This document shows, piece after piece, positions 19,601-27,603 of a stretch of DNA of 64,000 bases. Source of the stretch: Ferruginibacter sp050611725 (GTDB taxonomy: Bacteria; Bacteroidota; Bacteroidia; Chitinophagales; Chitinophagaceae). Below the pieces are notes generated by a model, which was not told the origin of the DNA, did not search any database, and saw nothing but the letters and a program-made list of their open reading frames with translations. The stretch spans positions 2,666,001 through 2,730,000 of the forward strand of contig NZ_JBODJB010000001.1 of NCBI RefSeq assembly GCF_050611725.1. Direction: 5' to 3'. The translations under genes were made by a program, and so were the position numbers. How positions within the stretch are numbered: position 1 is the first letter of the stretch; every line of letters begins with the position of its first letter.

Positions 19601-21850
19601 ATAGGTGGCAAACCTTTAACTTACAGCAATGCTGCAAATAAGATATTTATGGGTGGCGGTGGTGGCGCAGGCCATAACGACAAATCTGATGTTAACTATC
19701 TGAATTCTAGTGGCGGTAATGGTGGCGGTATAGTGATCATAAATTCAAATTATTTAAAAACAAATGGCTTTAAAATTATAGCTGCGGGAGCTAATGCAGA
19801 AGATTGCAATACCCTGGGTATTCCATGCGGACATGACGCAATGGGTGGTGGCGGCGGAGGCGGATCGGTTTTGCTGGACGTAAAGAATTTTATCGATAAT
19901 CATACAGAAAACGTCAATGGAGGGAAGGGTGCTGATCTGGCAATATATTTTCCGGCAGCAGGAAAAGTTGGTCCCGGCGGTGGTGGTGGTGCCGGAATTA
20001 CCTGGTTCAGCAAAAGTAGCCTGCCTCCTAATGCTACAGTACAAAATACGGGTGGCAAAAATGGGGTGATCTTACCTGATGCAAATAATCCTTATGGTAC
20101 AACTGCCGGTGCAAACGGCTCTACACTTTTCAACCTTGTTTTACCGATTGACATTATTCCTTTCAAGTCGGCAATTGATTCAGTAAGAATTTCAACAACA
20201 CCAACTGCATGTACTGCCTTTGATTTTAAAGGCTTGTCCTATCCTGCATCCAATCCCATTACTCAATGGCAATGGAAATTCAGCGATGGTCAAACCGGGA
20301 ATACACAAAATATTTCACATGCATTTCTTACACAAAATAACAATACTGCTAAATTAATTGTAACCGACAATAATGGCTGTAAAGACAGTACAGTAACTGC
20401 CGCTTTGGTTGGAAATATTACTCCTGATGCCGGCAAAGATTCTATTATTTGTTCGAATGTAACGGCAACGGTTAACCTAAAAGGAACCGGCGGCAATACT
20501 TACAAATGGACTCCGGCTAATCTTTTGGATAATGACAATAGCCCGACCCCAATAGCTACCATCACCAACACAACCAAATTTTATGTAACCGTAACAAATG
20601 CAGCAGGGTGTAGTGGAACAGATTCTATTACACTAACTATAAATTCGTTACCAACGGTAAAAACAAACAATGACACAACACTATGCTTTGGCAAACCGGC
20701 ACAATTGAAAACCACCGGAGCAGTTAATTACAAATGGTCACCTGATTACAAACTTAGTAATTTAAATATTGATAACCCTATCGCAACACCCGATATCCCA
20801 ACACAATATATTGTTACAGGCACTGCGGCTAACGGATGTAAAGCAAATGACACCGTAAACATCAATGTACAAACCAAACCGAACATTCAACTCACGAAAG
20901 ATTCTACCATTTGTAAGAATACATCAATACAATTAACTGCGTCTGGAGCCTCCTCCTATCAATGGACCCCAACGGCCAGTTTAATTAATCCAAATACCTT
21001 TAATCCAACTGCACAACCAGCCAACAATACAACCTACTATTTAACCACTACAGATAATTACAATTGCAGTTATTTAGATTCTGTAAAGATTTCTGTTAAA
21101 CAAATTCCGAATTTCTCAATATCGCCGGATAAAAATATTTGTTCAAACAATCAGCAAATACAATTATCTGCCTCAGGCGGTGATAGTTACACTTGGAGTC
21201 CGGCTGCCTTGGTTAGTAATCCTAACATCAGTAATCCAATTGCTGTAAATACTACCACCACTACTTTTACAGTGAACATTAAGGAAGCAAAATGTAATTA
21301 CCAGACCAATCTTTCAACAACTGTACAAATATCTCCGGAAATTAATGTGAGCGTAAGTAAGTCGAATGACATTGATTGCTTTAATCGTTCAGCGAAATTG
21401 ATTGCTACAGGTGCTGATGAATATTCGTGGAGTCCGTCAATAGGGCTAGACGACCCCAACAGCAGTAGCCCCACTGCTACATTGTTATCAACCCAACAAT
21501 ATACTCTAACCGGATCCACTGCTAATGGTTGTGTAGGATATGCAACTGTAACTGTCAATACCAATTTCAACAAACTGGCTAATTATTATATACCAAATGC
21601 TTTTACTCCTAATGATGACGGATTAAATGATTGTTTTATCATTCCATATCTGGGAGGAATTTCAGCATTTCATATTGCTATCTATAACCGCTGGGGTAAT
21701 CTTGTTTTTGAATCTACTAATCCAACTGTATGCTGGGATGGAATGTATAAAAATCAAAAAGCCGATGTCGGAAATTATGTCTATCACGTTAATATAAGTT
21801 CCGATTGCGGCAACTTTGTCAAAAAAGGCAACCTGATGTTGATCAGATAA
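16646..21850 (+). CDS. Very large modular surface protein with T9SS type B sorting domain
   Basis: The product has 1734 residues and a signal peptide ending near VSHAQ. Residues about 25-430 resemble the IgGFc-binding-type N-terminal domain (NNIAVYYEVSVGG, then GNEFYISSQN). An Ig-like segment follows (about 445-515), then a LamG/concanavalin-like domain (about 525-730; NEVRVWNVARTQ). Residues 757-1160 form a glycine-rich domain with GGGGG tracts that is also present in the protein at 25396-27495. A PKD domain lies at about 1190-1258, with several Ig-like repeats of about 80-90 residues each at 1265-1640. The last 90 residues (NAFTPNDDGLNDCF, YNRWG, WDG) are the gliding-motility-associated sorting domain. 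It should be secreted by the type IX system and displayed on the cell as an adhesin or matrix protein. Confidence 0.88.
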   Translation: MKKYIAISIMCISAMVSHAQIDTAFWFAAPDASSAYGYDRPIFLRITSYQQPCNVTVSQPAGGGLPTQTFYMAANTTQSIDLTTWINSIECAPGNIVQNKGIKVTSDNNIAVYYEVSVGGPNPEFFAFKGKNGLGNEFYISSQNIMGNSPVISPTPTSSFNIVATEDNTSVTITPTNNIVGHLANIPFTITLNQGQTFAAIATGQSASQHLQGSYVTSTKPIAITVADDLLQGTPYGGPCEDLAGDQIIPVNIIGSEYIAVKSDLNPPYDKLYITATQNATSIKQDGVIVATINKGQTKELTVSNASTYVETSAPAYAYHLSGLGCEAGSALLPKINCTGSSSVSVTRSTNGSLVFTLLIKNGGQNSFLVNGVGGIITGANFSVVPATGGAWYAGKVTLSASTYPKGSVVTISNTSSIFQLGMFQGDNLGVGVGYFSDYNTLKAHAFTTTPVVCPGNSINLSADLIASSTYAWTGPNGYTSNVQNPIINNVSVLNSGKYHLTVTVPDCGTYKDSIVVTVLTTCTQPCTNWLNTTSGNAYATAGDLDVTGDKLTVEVNFMAPATTNSGGFLVSKHTNAADDNYAIWPGGCALNAANTGEVFALENCAIELNKTYHVAMVYDGSSLKFYRNGFLHSQTPASGNLINNNLLTHIARNPSGTLYPFSGYINEVRVWNVARTQNQIKTYMNSILPSPTTQTGLLGYYTFDNLLNKQGNTAYNLTLQGNASINVTNPNCSFVADSCKVTIPTPNLIVNDYTPVISLDLSCENKIRVQNAATYKVGDTVLMIQMKGAVIDSSNSANFGNITDYKNSGNYEFNYIKSISGNIIELLNKLTRQYDIPNGKVQLVRVPYFKSTNLNATLTCLPWDGSVGGVLVLNAKDTVNLNGNIDVTGKGFRGGSTTNIVPVTLSCFYNNYYESYNTATAAQKGEGIAEVSSGRLNGKGNLANGGGGGNGHNSGGGGGSNVAAGGLGGYQLDNCGSSPFDNRGIGGKPLTYSNAANKIFMGGGGGAGHNDKSDVNYLNSSGGNGGGIVIINSNYLKTNGFKIIAAGANAEDCNTLGIPCGHDAMGGGGGGGSVLLDVKNFIDNHTENVNGGKGADLAIYFPAAGKVGPGGGGGAGITWFSKSSLPPNATVQNTGGKNGVILPDANNPYGTTAGANGSTLFNLVLPIDIIPFKSAIDSVRISTTPTACTAFDFKGLSYPASNPITQWQWKFSDGQTGNTQNISHAFLTQNNNTAKLIVTDNNGCKDSTVTAALVGNITPDAGKDSIICSNVTATVNLKGTGGNTYKWTPANLLDNDNSPTPIATITNTTKFYVTVTNAAGCSGTDSITLTINSLPTVKTNNDTTLCFGKPAQLKTTGAVNYKWSPDYKLSNLNIDNPIATPDIPTQYIVTGTAANGCKANDTVNINVQTKPNIQLTKDSTICKNTSIQLTASGASSYQWTPTASLINPNTFNPTAQPANNTTYYLTTTDNYNCSYLDSVKISVKQIPNFSISPDKNICSNNQQIQLSASGGDSYTWSPAALVSNPNISNPIAVNTTTTTFTVNIKEAKCNYQTNLSTTVQISPEINVSVSKSNDIDCFNRSAKLIATGADEYSWSPSIGLDDPNSSSPTATLLSTQQYTLTGSTANGCVGYATVTVNTNFNKLANYYIPNAFTPNDDGLNDCFIIPYLGGISAFHIAIYNRWGNLVFESTNPTVCWDGMYKNQKADVGNYVYHVNISSDCGNFVKKGNLMLIR

Positions 21851-21927
21851 TATACTAAATAAGCAAGCCTACGCTTTAAAATATAACATAATGTAGAATT
21901 ACTGAAGTTGAGTTTACAGTTTGCAAA

Positions 21928-22059
21928 TCCCGACTCGGCGGGAAGTACAAAAGCTTAATCAGGGAACGAACCCGAAATCGGGGCGTAATCGATTTCGGGC
22001 CAATTTGGCGCCTGTCCCGATGACTATCGGGAGTTACTTTTTTGCGGGAAAAAAGTAAC
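21928..22059. repeat. Cluster of four consecutive palindromes (intergenic repeat element)
   Basis: The 333-base gap between the large surface protein and purB holds four hairpins in a row: TCCCG/CGGGA (21928-21943), CCCGAAATCG/CGATTTCGGG (21971-21999, 10 perfect pairs), TCCCGAT/ATCGGGA (22015-22032) and GTTACTTTTTT/AAAAAAGTAAC (22033-22059, 11 perfect pairs). The words ATCGGG and CCCGAT recur, so the hairpins may be related to each other. The segment is GC-richer than its surroundings. It looks like a dispersed repetitive palindromic element and not a simple terminator, although the first hairpins may end transcription of the upstream gene. No ORF is credible here. Confidence 0.65.
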
Positions 22060-22183
22060 AACTACATTTCAAAAAATAACAATCTTCCATTGTATACTTC
22101 AAACTAATAATCTTCAACCAAATACATAATTTTTCTGTCCAACTGCTTTAGGTTAATTTTGCAAAAAAAATTACCTAACCACC

Positions 22184-23524
22184 ATGGATCTAAACCAACT
22201 TACAGCCATCTCCCCTATTGACGGTCGCTATCGCAAGCAACTTCAACACTTAGATGAATATTTCAGCGAATTTGCCCTGATCAAATACCGGGTATTGGTT
22301 GAGATAGAATATTTTTTGTTTTTGGGAGAAAAGAAGTTCTGTAAGATACCGGTTTCTATAAAAAATCATTTACAAAAAGTAGCTGAAAATTTTTCTCTGG
22401 AAGACGCTGCCTGGATAAAAGAAACAGAAAAAATAACCAACCATGATGTAAAGGCTGTTGAGTATTTTTTAAAAGCTAAACTAGATGAATGTAAGGCTGA
22501 ACATTTAAAAGAATGGATCCATTTTGGTTTAACATCACAAGACATTAATAACACTGCTATCCCTTTGAGTTGGAAACATGCTGTGGAGTATGACTATCTC
22601 CCTGCCATCATCAACCTACAGACTGCCATAGAAAAATTAGCTGTTCAATATAAAAATGTACCGATGCTTGCCCGTACACACGGACAACCGGCTTCTCCTA
22701 CCAACTTGGGAAAAGAATTAATGGTTTTTGTTGAGCGACTGGAAAATCAAATTCAACTTTTCAGCTATATTCCTTTCACAGGAAAATTTGGAGGTGCAAC
22801 AGGAAATTTCAATGCTCACCATATAGCCTACCCGAAATACAATTGGGTAAAATTTGCTAATGAATTTTGTGAAGAAAGATTAGGCATTCAAAGACAACAA
22901 TACACTACGCAGATAGAACATTATGATACCTTGGCTGCTCATTTTGATGCTATCAAACGTATCAATACGATCCTTATAGATTTGTGTAGGGATATCTGGT
23001 CTTACATAAGCGTAGATTATTTCAAACAAAAAACAAAGAAAGGGGAAATAGGCAGCAGCGCCATGCCGCACAAAGTAAACCCTATTGATTTCGAAAATGC
23101 AGAAGGCAACCTTGGTATTGCAAACGCAATACTGGAGCATCTTTCAGCAAAACTACCCATATCAAGATTACAAAGAGACTTGACCGACTCTACTGTATTG
23201 CGTAATATCGGCGTTCCGGTTGCACATACCATTTTATCGATCAGATCAATAGAAAAAGGTTTGGGCAAATTGGTATTGAACGAACCAAAACTAAAAGAAG
23301 ATTTGGAAAATAATTGGGCCGTTGTTGCAGAAGCCATTCAAACTATCTTACGGAGAGAAAATTATCCGCAACCTTATGAGGCATTAAAAGATCTTACTAG
23401 AGGTAAAAACAAAATTGATAAAAAGACCATTCATCAATTCATCACCAAACTAAAGGTCAGTACAAGTGTAAAGAAAGAATTAAAACTGATTACACCATAC
23501 AATTATACAGGCATTAATCTGTAA
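22184..23524 (+). CDS. purB: Adenylosuccinate lyase
   Basis: The 446-residue protein is of the longer E. coli PurB type. It begins LNQLTAISPIDGRYRKQ and contains FGLTSQDINNTAIP and LARTHGQPASPTNLGKE. The fumarase/aspartase signature GSSAMPHKVNPIDFENAEGN lies at about residues 286-305, with the catalytic serine in the SS pair. It catalyses two steps of purine synthesis: cleavage of SAICAR to AICAR, and of adenylosuccinate to AMP. It stands alone on the plus strand. TAATTTTG at 22154-22161 is a good match to the Bacteroidota -7 element. The gene looks complete and ordinary. Confidence 0.97.
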   Translation: MDLNQLTAISPIDGRYRKQLQHLDEYFSEFALIKYRVLVEIEYFLFLGEKKFCKIPVSIKNHLQKVAENFSLEDAAWIKETEKITNHDVKAVEYFLKAKLDECKAEHLKEWIHFGLTSQDINNTAIPLSWKHAVEYDYLPAIINLQTAIEKLAVQYKNVPMLARTHGQPASPTNLGKELMVFVERLENQIQLFSYIPFTGKFGGATGNFNAHHIAYPKYNWVKFANEFCEERLGIQRQQYTTQIEHYDTLAAHFDAIKRINTILIDLCRDIWSYISVDYFKQKTKKGEIGSSAMPHKVNPIDFENAEGNLGIANAILEHLSAKLPISRLQRDLTDSTVLRNIGVPVAHTILSIRSIEKGLGKLVLNEPKLKEDLENNWAVVAEAIQTILRRENYPQPYEALKDLTRGKNKIDKKTIHQFITKLKVSTSVKKELKLITPYNYTGINL

Positions 23525-23546
23525 ATTACCTCCATAAAAATAACAC

Positions 23547-25295
23547 ATGAAAGCTTCTTACCTCCTTAGTCTTGCAGTATGCTGCTTACTGGCAACTAAC
23601 GCTGATGCACAAAAGAAAAAAAATCGTAAAAAAGATGCAAATAAAGTCGACAGTGTTGACCTGTCGAAATTCTCACCTCCTAGAATTGTGAAGGATGAAG
23701 ATGTAAGTGATGTTGGCATGCCTGCACAAGAAGCCGTTGCACCTCCTCCGGATATTTCAGAAGCCTCTATATCAAATGCCCCCTATTCTTACGACGCTCC
23801 GAAAACTAATTCATATGCTATGGACGTGGCTCCTGTAGAAGACAAAGTAGAGATCAGTGACTATAATGCCCCTGCTCAAAAATCTGTTTTTGATAAAAAG
23901 GGGAAATACAATCTTGTTTTCATTGGAGGCTCTTATTACAGTGAAGCAAAATATGGCATTGCCGATACTTCAGGAAAAACCATTTTACCTATTGTATTTA
24001 AAGAAATTAAAAATACTGATGACGGTGTTATAGTAAAACTCGGAAAATTATACGGTTTGCTTGACAATGATTTTAATGTACTTATTCCTGTTGAGTATGA
24101 TTATTTCTCCCCTGTAAAAGGAAGAAAATGCTTTATTGTAGGCAGCACTTATGGAGGCAAAAGATTGGTCGATAGAACAGGAAAGCAATTGGTACCGGGA
24201 GATTTTTATAACATATACGATATAAACAGTTCATATAGCAACGGAGCAGATACAGCCCAATGCCTTTCATTTTCCAAAAAATCTTATGGGTCTTCTGCCA
24301 TTTACAGTTTGGCTGAAAAGAAATTTATGACAGACTTTACAATCATCAGTTCCGAACGTTTTGATGGAGGATTTGTCTTAAAAGAAAGCAAAGGCACACG
24401 AATTTATGATCGTAAATTTAAACCACTTACCAACGAAGTATATGACCAGGTAAGTAATGCAGATTACAGAGCATTGATCGTTACCATAAAAAATAAAAAA
24501 GGATTATTATCTAATGCCGGCAAATATATTTTGCCTTGCGAATACGATGCCATTGAAAGTACCAACAGCTATAGTAGCAGTGTTGGAGCATATATTGCTC
24601 GAAAAGGAACACAAGCTTTTGTGGTCGATTATCTTGGTAAAAATCTTCTTGGTGAGGTATTCGATGCAGTAACACTTTCTTCTGCATATCAATCCAATCA
24701 TCTTTTAGTAAAAAAAGGAACAAAAACAGGTGTTAAAGACATTTTAAATCACACCATTTTACCAATCGAATTCGATACGATCTATTATGTCAATGCAAAG
24801 TATATTGCAAAAAAGGGCGATAAACTTTCAGCTTACTCAACGTCAACCGGAACCCTACTGAATACGTTAGATTATAATAAGATCGAAGACCTTAACTCAA
24901 ACTACAAGCTTTATTACAAAAACAATAAAGCAGGCCTCATGAGCAGCTACCTTGAAATATTAACCGAACCATTGTATGATAAGATCGAATTAATGACTAC
25001 CGATTATTATTATAGCAGCAGCAGCAGCGATGACCGTTTCAGGGTAACCAGCTCCGGCAAAATAGGCATCATATCCAAAACAACAACAATAGTACCTGCT
25101 ATCTATGATAACGTTGTTAAATTACTAAAAGAGACCTACCTCGTTAGATTGAACGGTAAATATGGCCTGATCAACGGCTCAAGCAGAAAAATCATTGCAC
25201 CCTGCAAATATGATTTTATTGGTCAGGATGGTTATAGTGAATACAGATTTATTTGTGTAGAAGGCAATACATCTACCATCGTCAGCACCTACTAA
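23547..25295 (+). CDS. WG-repeat secreted protein
   Basis: The product has 582 residues with a signal peptide (cleavage after CLLATNADA). A low-complexity linker rich in Ala, Pro, Val and Asp covers residues 25-110. From about residue 115 it contains repeats of about 45-60 residues with the WG-repeat pattern: KYGIADTSGKTILPIVFKEI, KLYGLLDNDFNVLIPVEYD, and at the end GKYGLINGSSRKIIAPCKYD. In these the tryptophan is replaced by Tyr or Leu but the G-L/I-x-x-x-G-x-x-I-x-P-x-x-Y-D core remains. WG-repeat proteins are secreted beta-propeller-like proteins of unknown function. It follows purB by 22 bases and may be partly co-transcribed. Confidence 0.8.
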   Translation: MKASYLLSLAVCCLLATNADAQKKKNRKKDANKVDSVDLSKFSPPRIVKDEDVSDVGMPAQEAVAPPPDISEASISNAPYSYDAPKTNSYAMDVAPVEDKVEISDYNAPAQKSVFDKKGKYNLVFIGGSYYSEAKYGIADTSGKTILPIVFKEIKNTDDGVIVKLGKLYGLLDNDFNVLIPVEYDYFSPVKGRKCFIVGSTYGGKRLVDRTGKQLVPGDFYNIYDINSSYSNGADTAQCLSFSKKSYGSSAIYSLAEKKFMTDFTIISSERFDGGFVLKESKGTRIYDRKFKPLTNEVYDQVSNADYRALIVTIKNKKGLLSNAGKYILPCEYDAIESTNSYSSSVGAYIARKGTQAFVVDYLGKNLLGEVFDAVTLSSAYQSNHLLVKKGTKTGVKDILNHTILPIEFDTIYYVNAKYIAKKGDKLSAYSTSTGTLLNTLDYNKIEDLNSNYKLYYKNNKAGLMSSYLEILTEPLYDKIELMTTDYYYSSSSSDDRFRVTSSGKIGIISKTTTIVPAIYDNVVKLLKETYLVRLNGKYGLINGSSRKIIAPCKYDFIGQDGYSEYRFICVEGNTSTIVSTY

Positions 25296-25314
25296 TTCTC
25301 GATTAAATATAACT

Positions 25315-25354
25315 ACTGTTGCTTTTGCTTGTTTAAATAAGTAAAAGCAACAGT
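25315..25354 (+). terminator. Strong hairpin, probable terminator
   Basis: ACTGTTGCTTTT (25315-25326) pairs perfectly with AAAAGCAACAGT (25343-25354), and an inner CTT/AAG pair narrows the loop. It lies 20 bases after the WG-repeat gene and before the next gene's start at 25396. Only a short T-rich run follows, so termination may be partial. Confidence 0.6.
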
Positions 25355-25395
25355 ATCTTTATATAGGGCATCATTTTTGTACCTTTCAGCCACCG

Positions 25396-27495
25396 ATGAA
25401 AAAGCTACTTTTTTTTATTGCCTTCCTTATGCAATACTGCTACGGACAAGTAGCGTCCATAAGTGGTGTCATCAACCAATATACGCCCATTCAAAGTATA
25501 CTTTCCTGCGACAATGGCATTCGTGTAGATGATGTATCAGCATTTAAAATTGGCGACACCGTTTTAATGATACAAATGAAAGGTGCCGCATTCGATTCCT
25601 CCAACAGCAGTTCTTTCGGTACGGTTACAGACTATAGAGAAGCAGGCAATTATCATTTCAACTATATTCAAAAGATATCCGGCAATATCATCTATCTAAA
25701 AAATGTGATCCCCGAAAAACGATTTGATCTTCCCGATGGCATTGCTCAATTAGTAAGAGTACCTTTTTATACCAATGCGCAAGTTTCGGGTACACTTACC
25801 TGTTTGCCTTGGAACGGCAGTAAAGGAGGCGTACTTGTTTTTAATGTACAAAACAATTTACAACTAAATGCTCCTATCGATGTAAGTGGAACAGGATTTA
25901 GAGGTGGTGCTATCAGCAATAACCCCGATGGTAATTGTGGAACAGGCTCGCCGGATTATTTTTATCCTTTAACACAACCCGGTTCTGCATGGAACAGTGG
26001 TGGTGCACAAAAAGGTGAAGGCATCGGCAATATTACCGATGCAAAAATGGCCGGCAAAGGTGCTTTGACAAATGGCGGTGGCGGTGGCAATAAACACAAT
26101 ACAGGTGGCGGTGGTGGTGCAGGTTACGGCAATGGTGGACGTGGTGGTAACGAGTTGGCCCAATGTATTGCTGCAAGTAATGGCGGCATTGGCGGTAAAA
26201 ATTTATCCGGTGCCGATCTCACTAAAAAAGTTTTCATGGGTGGTGGCGGTGGCAGTGGAGATGATAATAATAGAGTAGGTACTGTTGGTGTCAATGGCGG
26301 CGGTATCATTATTATAAAAGCGGCAAGCATAACTGCAAATGGCCAAAGCATCATTGCTGATGGAGCAAGCCAGTTAACAGATGCAACCGGTATTGCAGAT
26401 GGTGCTGGCGGTGGCGGTGGTGGTGGCACCATCTTATTGTTCACTCCTATCCTCAACGGAAATTTTACTGTACAAGCCAACGGCGGTAATGGCGGCAATC
26501 AAAATCCCGATGTAGAATGTGCAGGGCCCGGCGGCGGTGGTGGTGGCGGTTATATTGCCGTGCAACAAAATAGCTTACCCGGTAACGTTAGCTTTAAAGT
26601 TTCAAGAGGTACAGCCGGTATCGTTAAAAAAAATACACTCAGTTGTTTTAATACAACCTATGGTGCTACTGATGGAACAGACGGTTTGGCTACACCTAAC
26701 CTTGCCCCGATCATTGATAGCCCTGTTTTTAAAAAAGATATCGATCTCGTTGGCATTATACCTACAAGAAAAGAATGTACTTCGTTTGACTTTGAAGGTT
26801 TTGCCCACACAAACGAAAAAGAGATCATTGAATGGACCTGGACCTTCGGTGATGGTGCTACCGGCAGAGATAAATTCACATCTCACACTTACCTCAAGCC
26901 CGGCTCATACAATGTGCAGTTAGTGGTGAATAATGGCATCTGCGGAGAATCTGCCGATATTGTTGTATCAACCTTAGATACAGTAAAGATAGAAGCTCAA
27001 AAATCTAACGATATTGATTGTGCACATCAAACAGCCGGGCTATCGGCAACGGGTGGTTCGGATTATATCTGGACCCCATCCAAAGGACTCAATGACACTA
27101 CCATTGCCAACCCTATCACCCGTATTGAAGAAACAACACAATATATTGTTCAGGGGAAAAACACAGAAACAGGTTGTTTCGGTTTTGATACGATCGTTGT
27201 AAAAGCCGATTTCGGCACCCTTTACCCAATGTATATACCCAATGCATTTTCTCCTAACGGAGATGGACTCAATGATTGCTATCGCATTTTTTATGAGGGA
27301 CCTGTAACCAAACTGGATTTCTTTATTTACAACCGATGGGGCAATGAGGTTTTTCGTACAAACGATATTCATGCCTGCTGGAATGGTGTTTACAAAAACA
27401 AACCTGCCGACGAAGCCAACTATGTTTATTACGTTAAGCTAACGAATGACTGCAGAACAATTGTTGATTATGGGAATTTGGTGTTGGTGAGATAG
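25396..27495 (+). CDS. Glycine-rich surface protein with PKD and T9SS type B sorting domain
   Basis: The 699-residue product has a signal peptide ending near YCYGQ. Residues about 20-400 are clearly homologous to residues 757-1160 of the large protein at 16646-21850; both share GDTVLMIQMKGA, LVRVPF/Y, LTCLPW and VTGKGFRGG-like blocks and then GGGGG-rich segments. A PKD domain (WTWTFGDGATG) lies at about 475-545 and one Ig-like repeat at 545-605. The final domain (NAFSPNGDGLNDCYRIF, YNRWGNEVF, CWNGVYK) is the type IX sorting signal. It is probably a cell-surface adhesin or matrix protein, a shorter paralogue of the upstream giant. The glycine-rich part has distinctly higher GC than its surroundings. 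Confidence 0.88.
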   Translation: MKKLLFFIAFLMQYCYGQVASISGVINQYTPIQSILSCDNGIRVDDVSAFKIGDTVLMIQMKGAAFDSSNSSSFGTVTDYREAGNYHFNYIQKISGNIIYLKNVIPEKRFDLPDGIAQLVRVPFYTNAQVSGTLTCLPWNGSKGGVLVFNVQNNLQLNAPIDVSGTGFRGGAISNNPDGNCGTGSPDYFYPLTQPGSAWNSGGAQKGEGIGNITDAKMAGKGALTNGGGGGNKHNTGGGGGAGYGNGGRGGNELAQCIAASNGGIGGKNLSGADLTKKVFMGGGGGSGDDNNRVGTVGVNGGGIIIIKAASITANGQSIIADGASQLTDATGIADGAGGGGGGGTILLFTPILNGNFTVQANGGNGGNQNPDVECAGPGGGGGGGYIAVQQNSLPGNVSFKVSRGTAGIVKKNTLSCFNTTYGATDGTDGLATPNLAPIIDSPVFKKDIDLVGIIPTRKECTSFDFEGFAHTNEKEIIEWTWTFGDGATGRDKFTSHTYLKPGSYNVQLVVNNGICGESADIVVSTLDTVKIEAQKSNDIDCAHQTAGLSATGGSDYIWTPSKGLNDTTIANPITRIEETTQYIVQGKNTETGCFGFDTIVVKADFGTLYPMYIPNAFSPNGDGLNDCYRIFYEGPVTKLDFFIYNRWGNEVFRTNDIHACWNGVYKNKPADEANYVYYVKLTNDCRTIVDYGNLVLVR

Positions 27496-27603
27496 TTCTT
27501 AGTTTATAGTTTTTAGTTAAACAGTATAATTAATAGAAACGTATTATCGATATTAATGCTCTCAACTAAGAACTAAAAACTATGAACTATGAACTAAAAA
27601 CTA
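27494..27603. repeat. AT-rich inverted repeat between convergent genes
   Basis: A left arm at 27494-27520 (AGTTCTTAGTT, then ATAGTTTTTAGTT) is complementary to a right arm at 27564-27603 made of near-tandem units such as AACTAAAAACTATG. It separates the T9SS surface-protein gene from the convergent prfC gene and overlaps both stop codons. It may act as a bidirectional terminator. It belongs to the same low-complexity palindromic style seen elsewhere in the window. Confidence 0.5.

Noticed and set aside
26124..26498. Proline-rich minus-strand ORF in the second T9SS protein
   Set aside because: It is the antisense shadow of GGGGG-coding sequence (GGC and GGT codons), which gives Pro-rich frames on the other strand.
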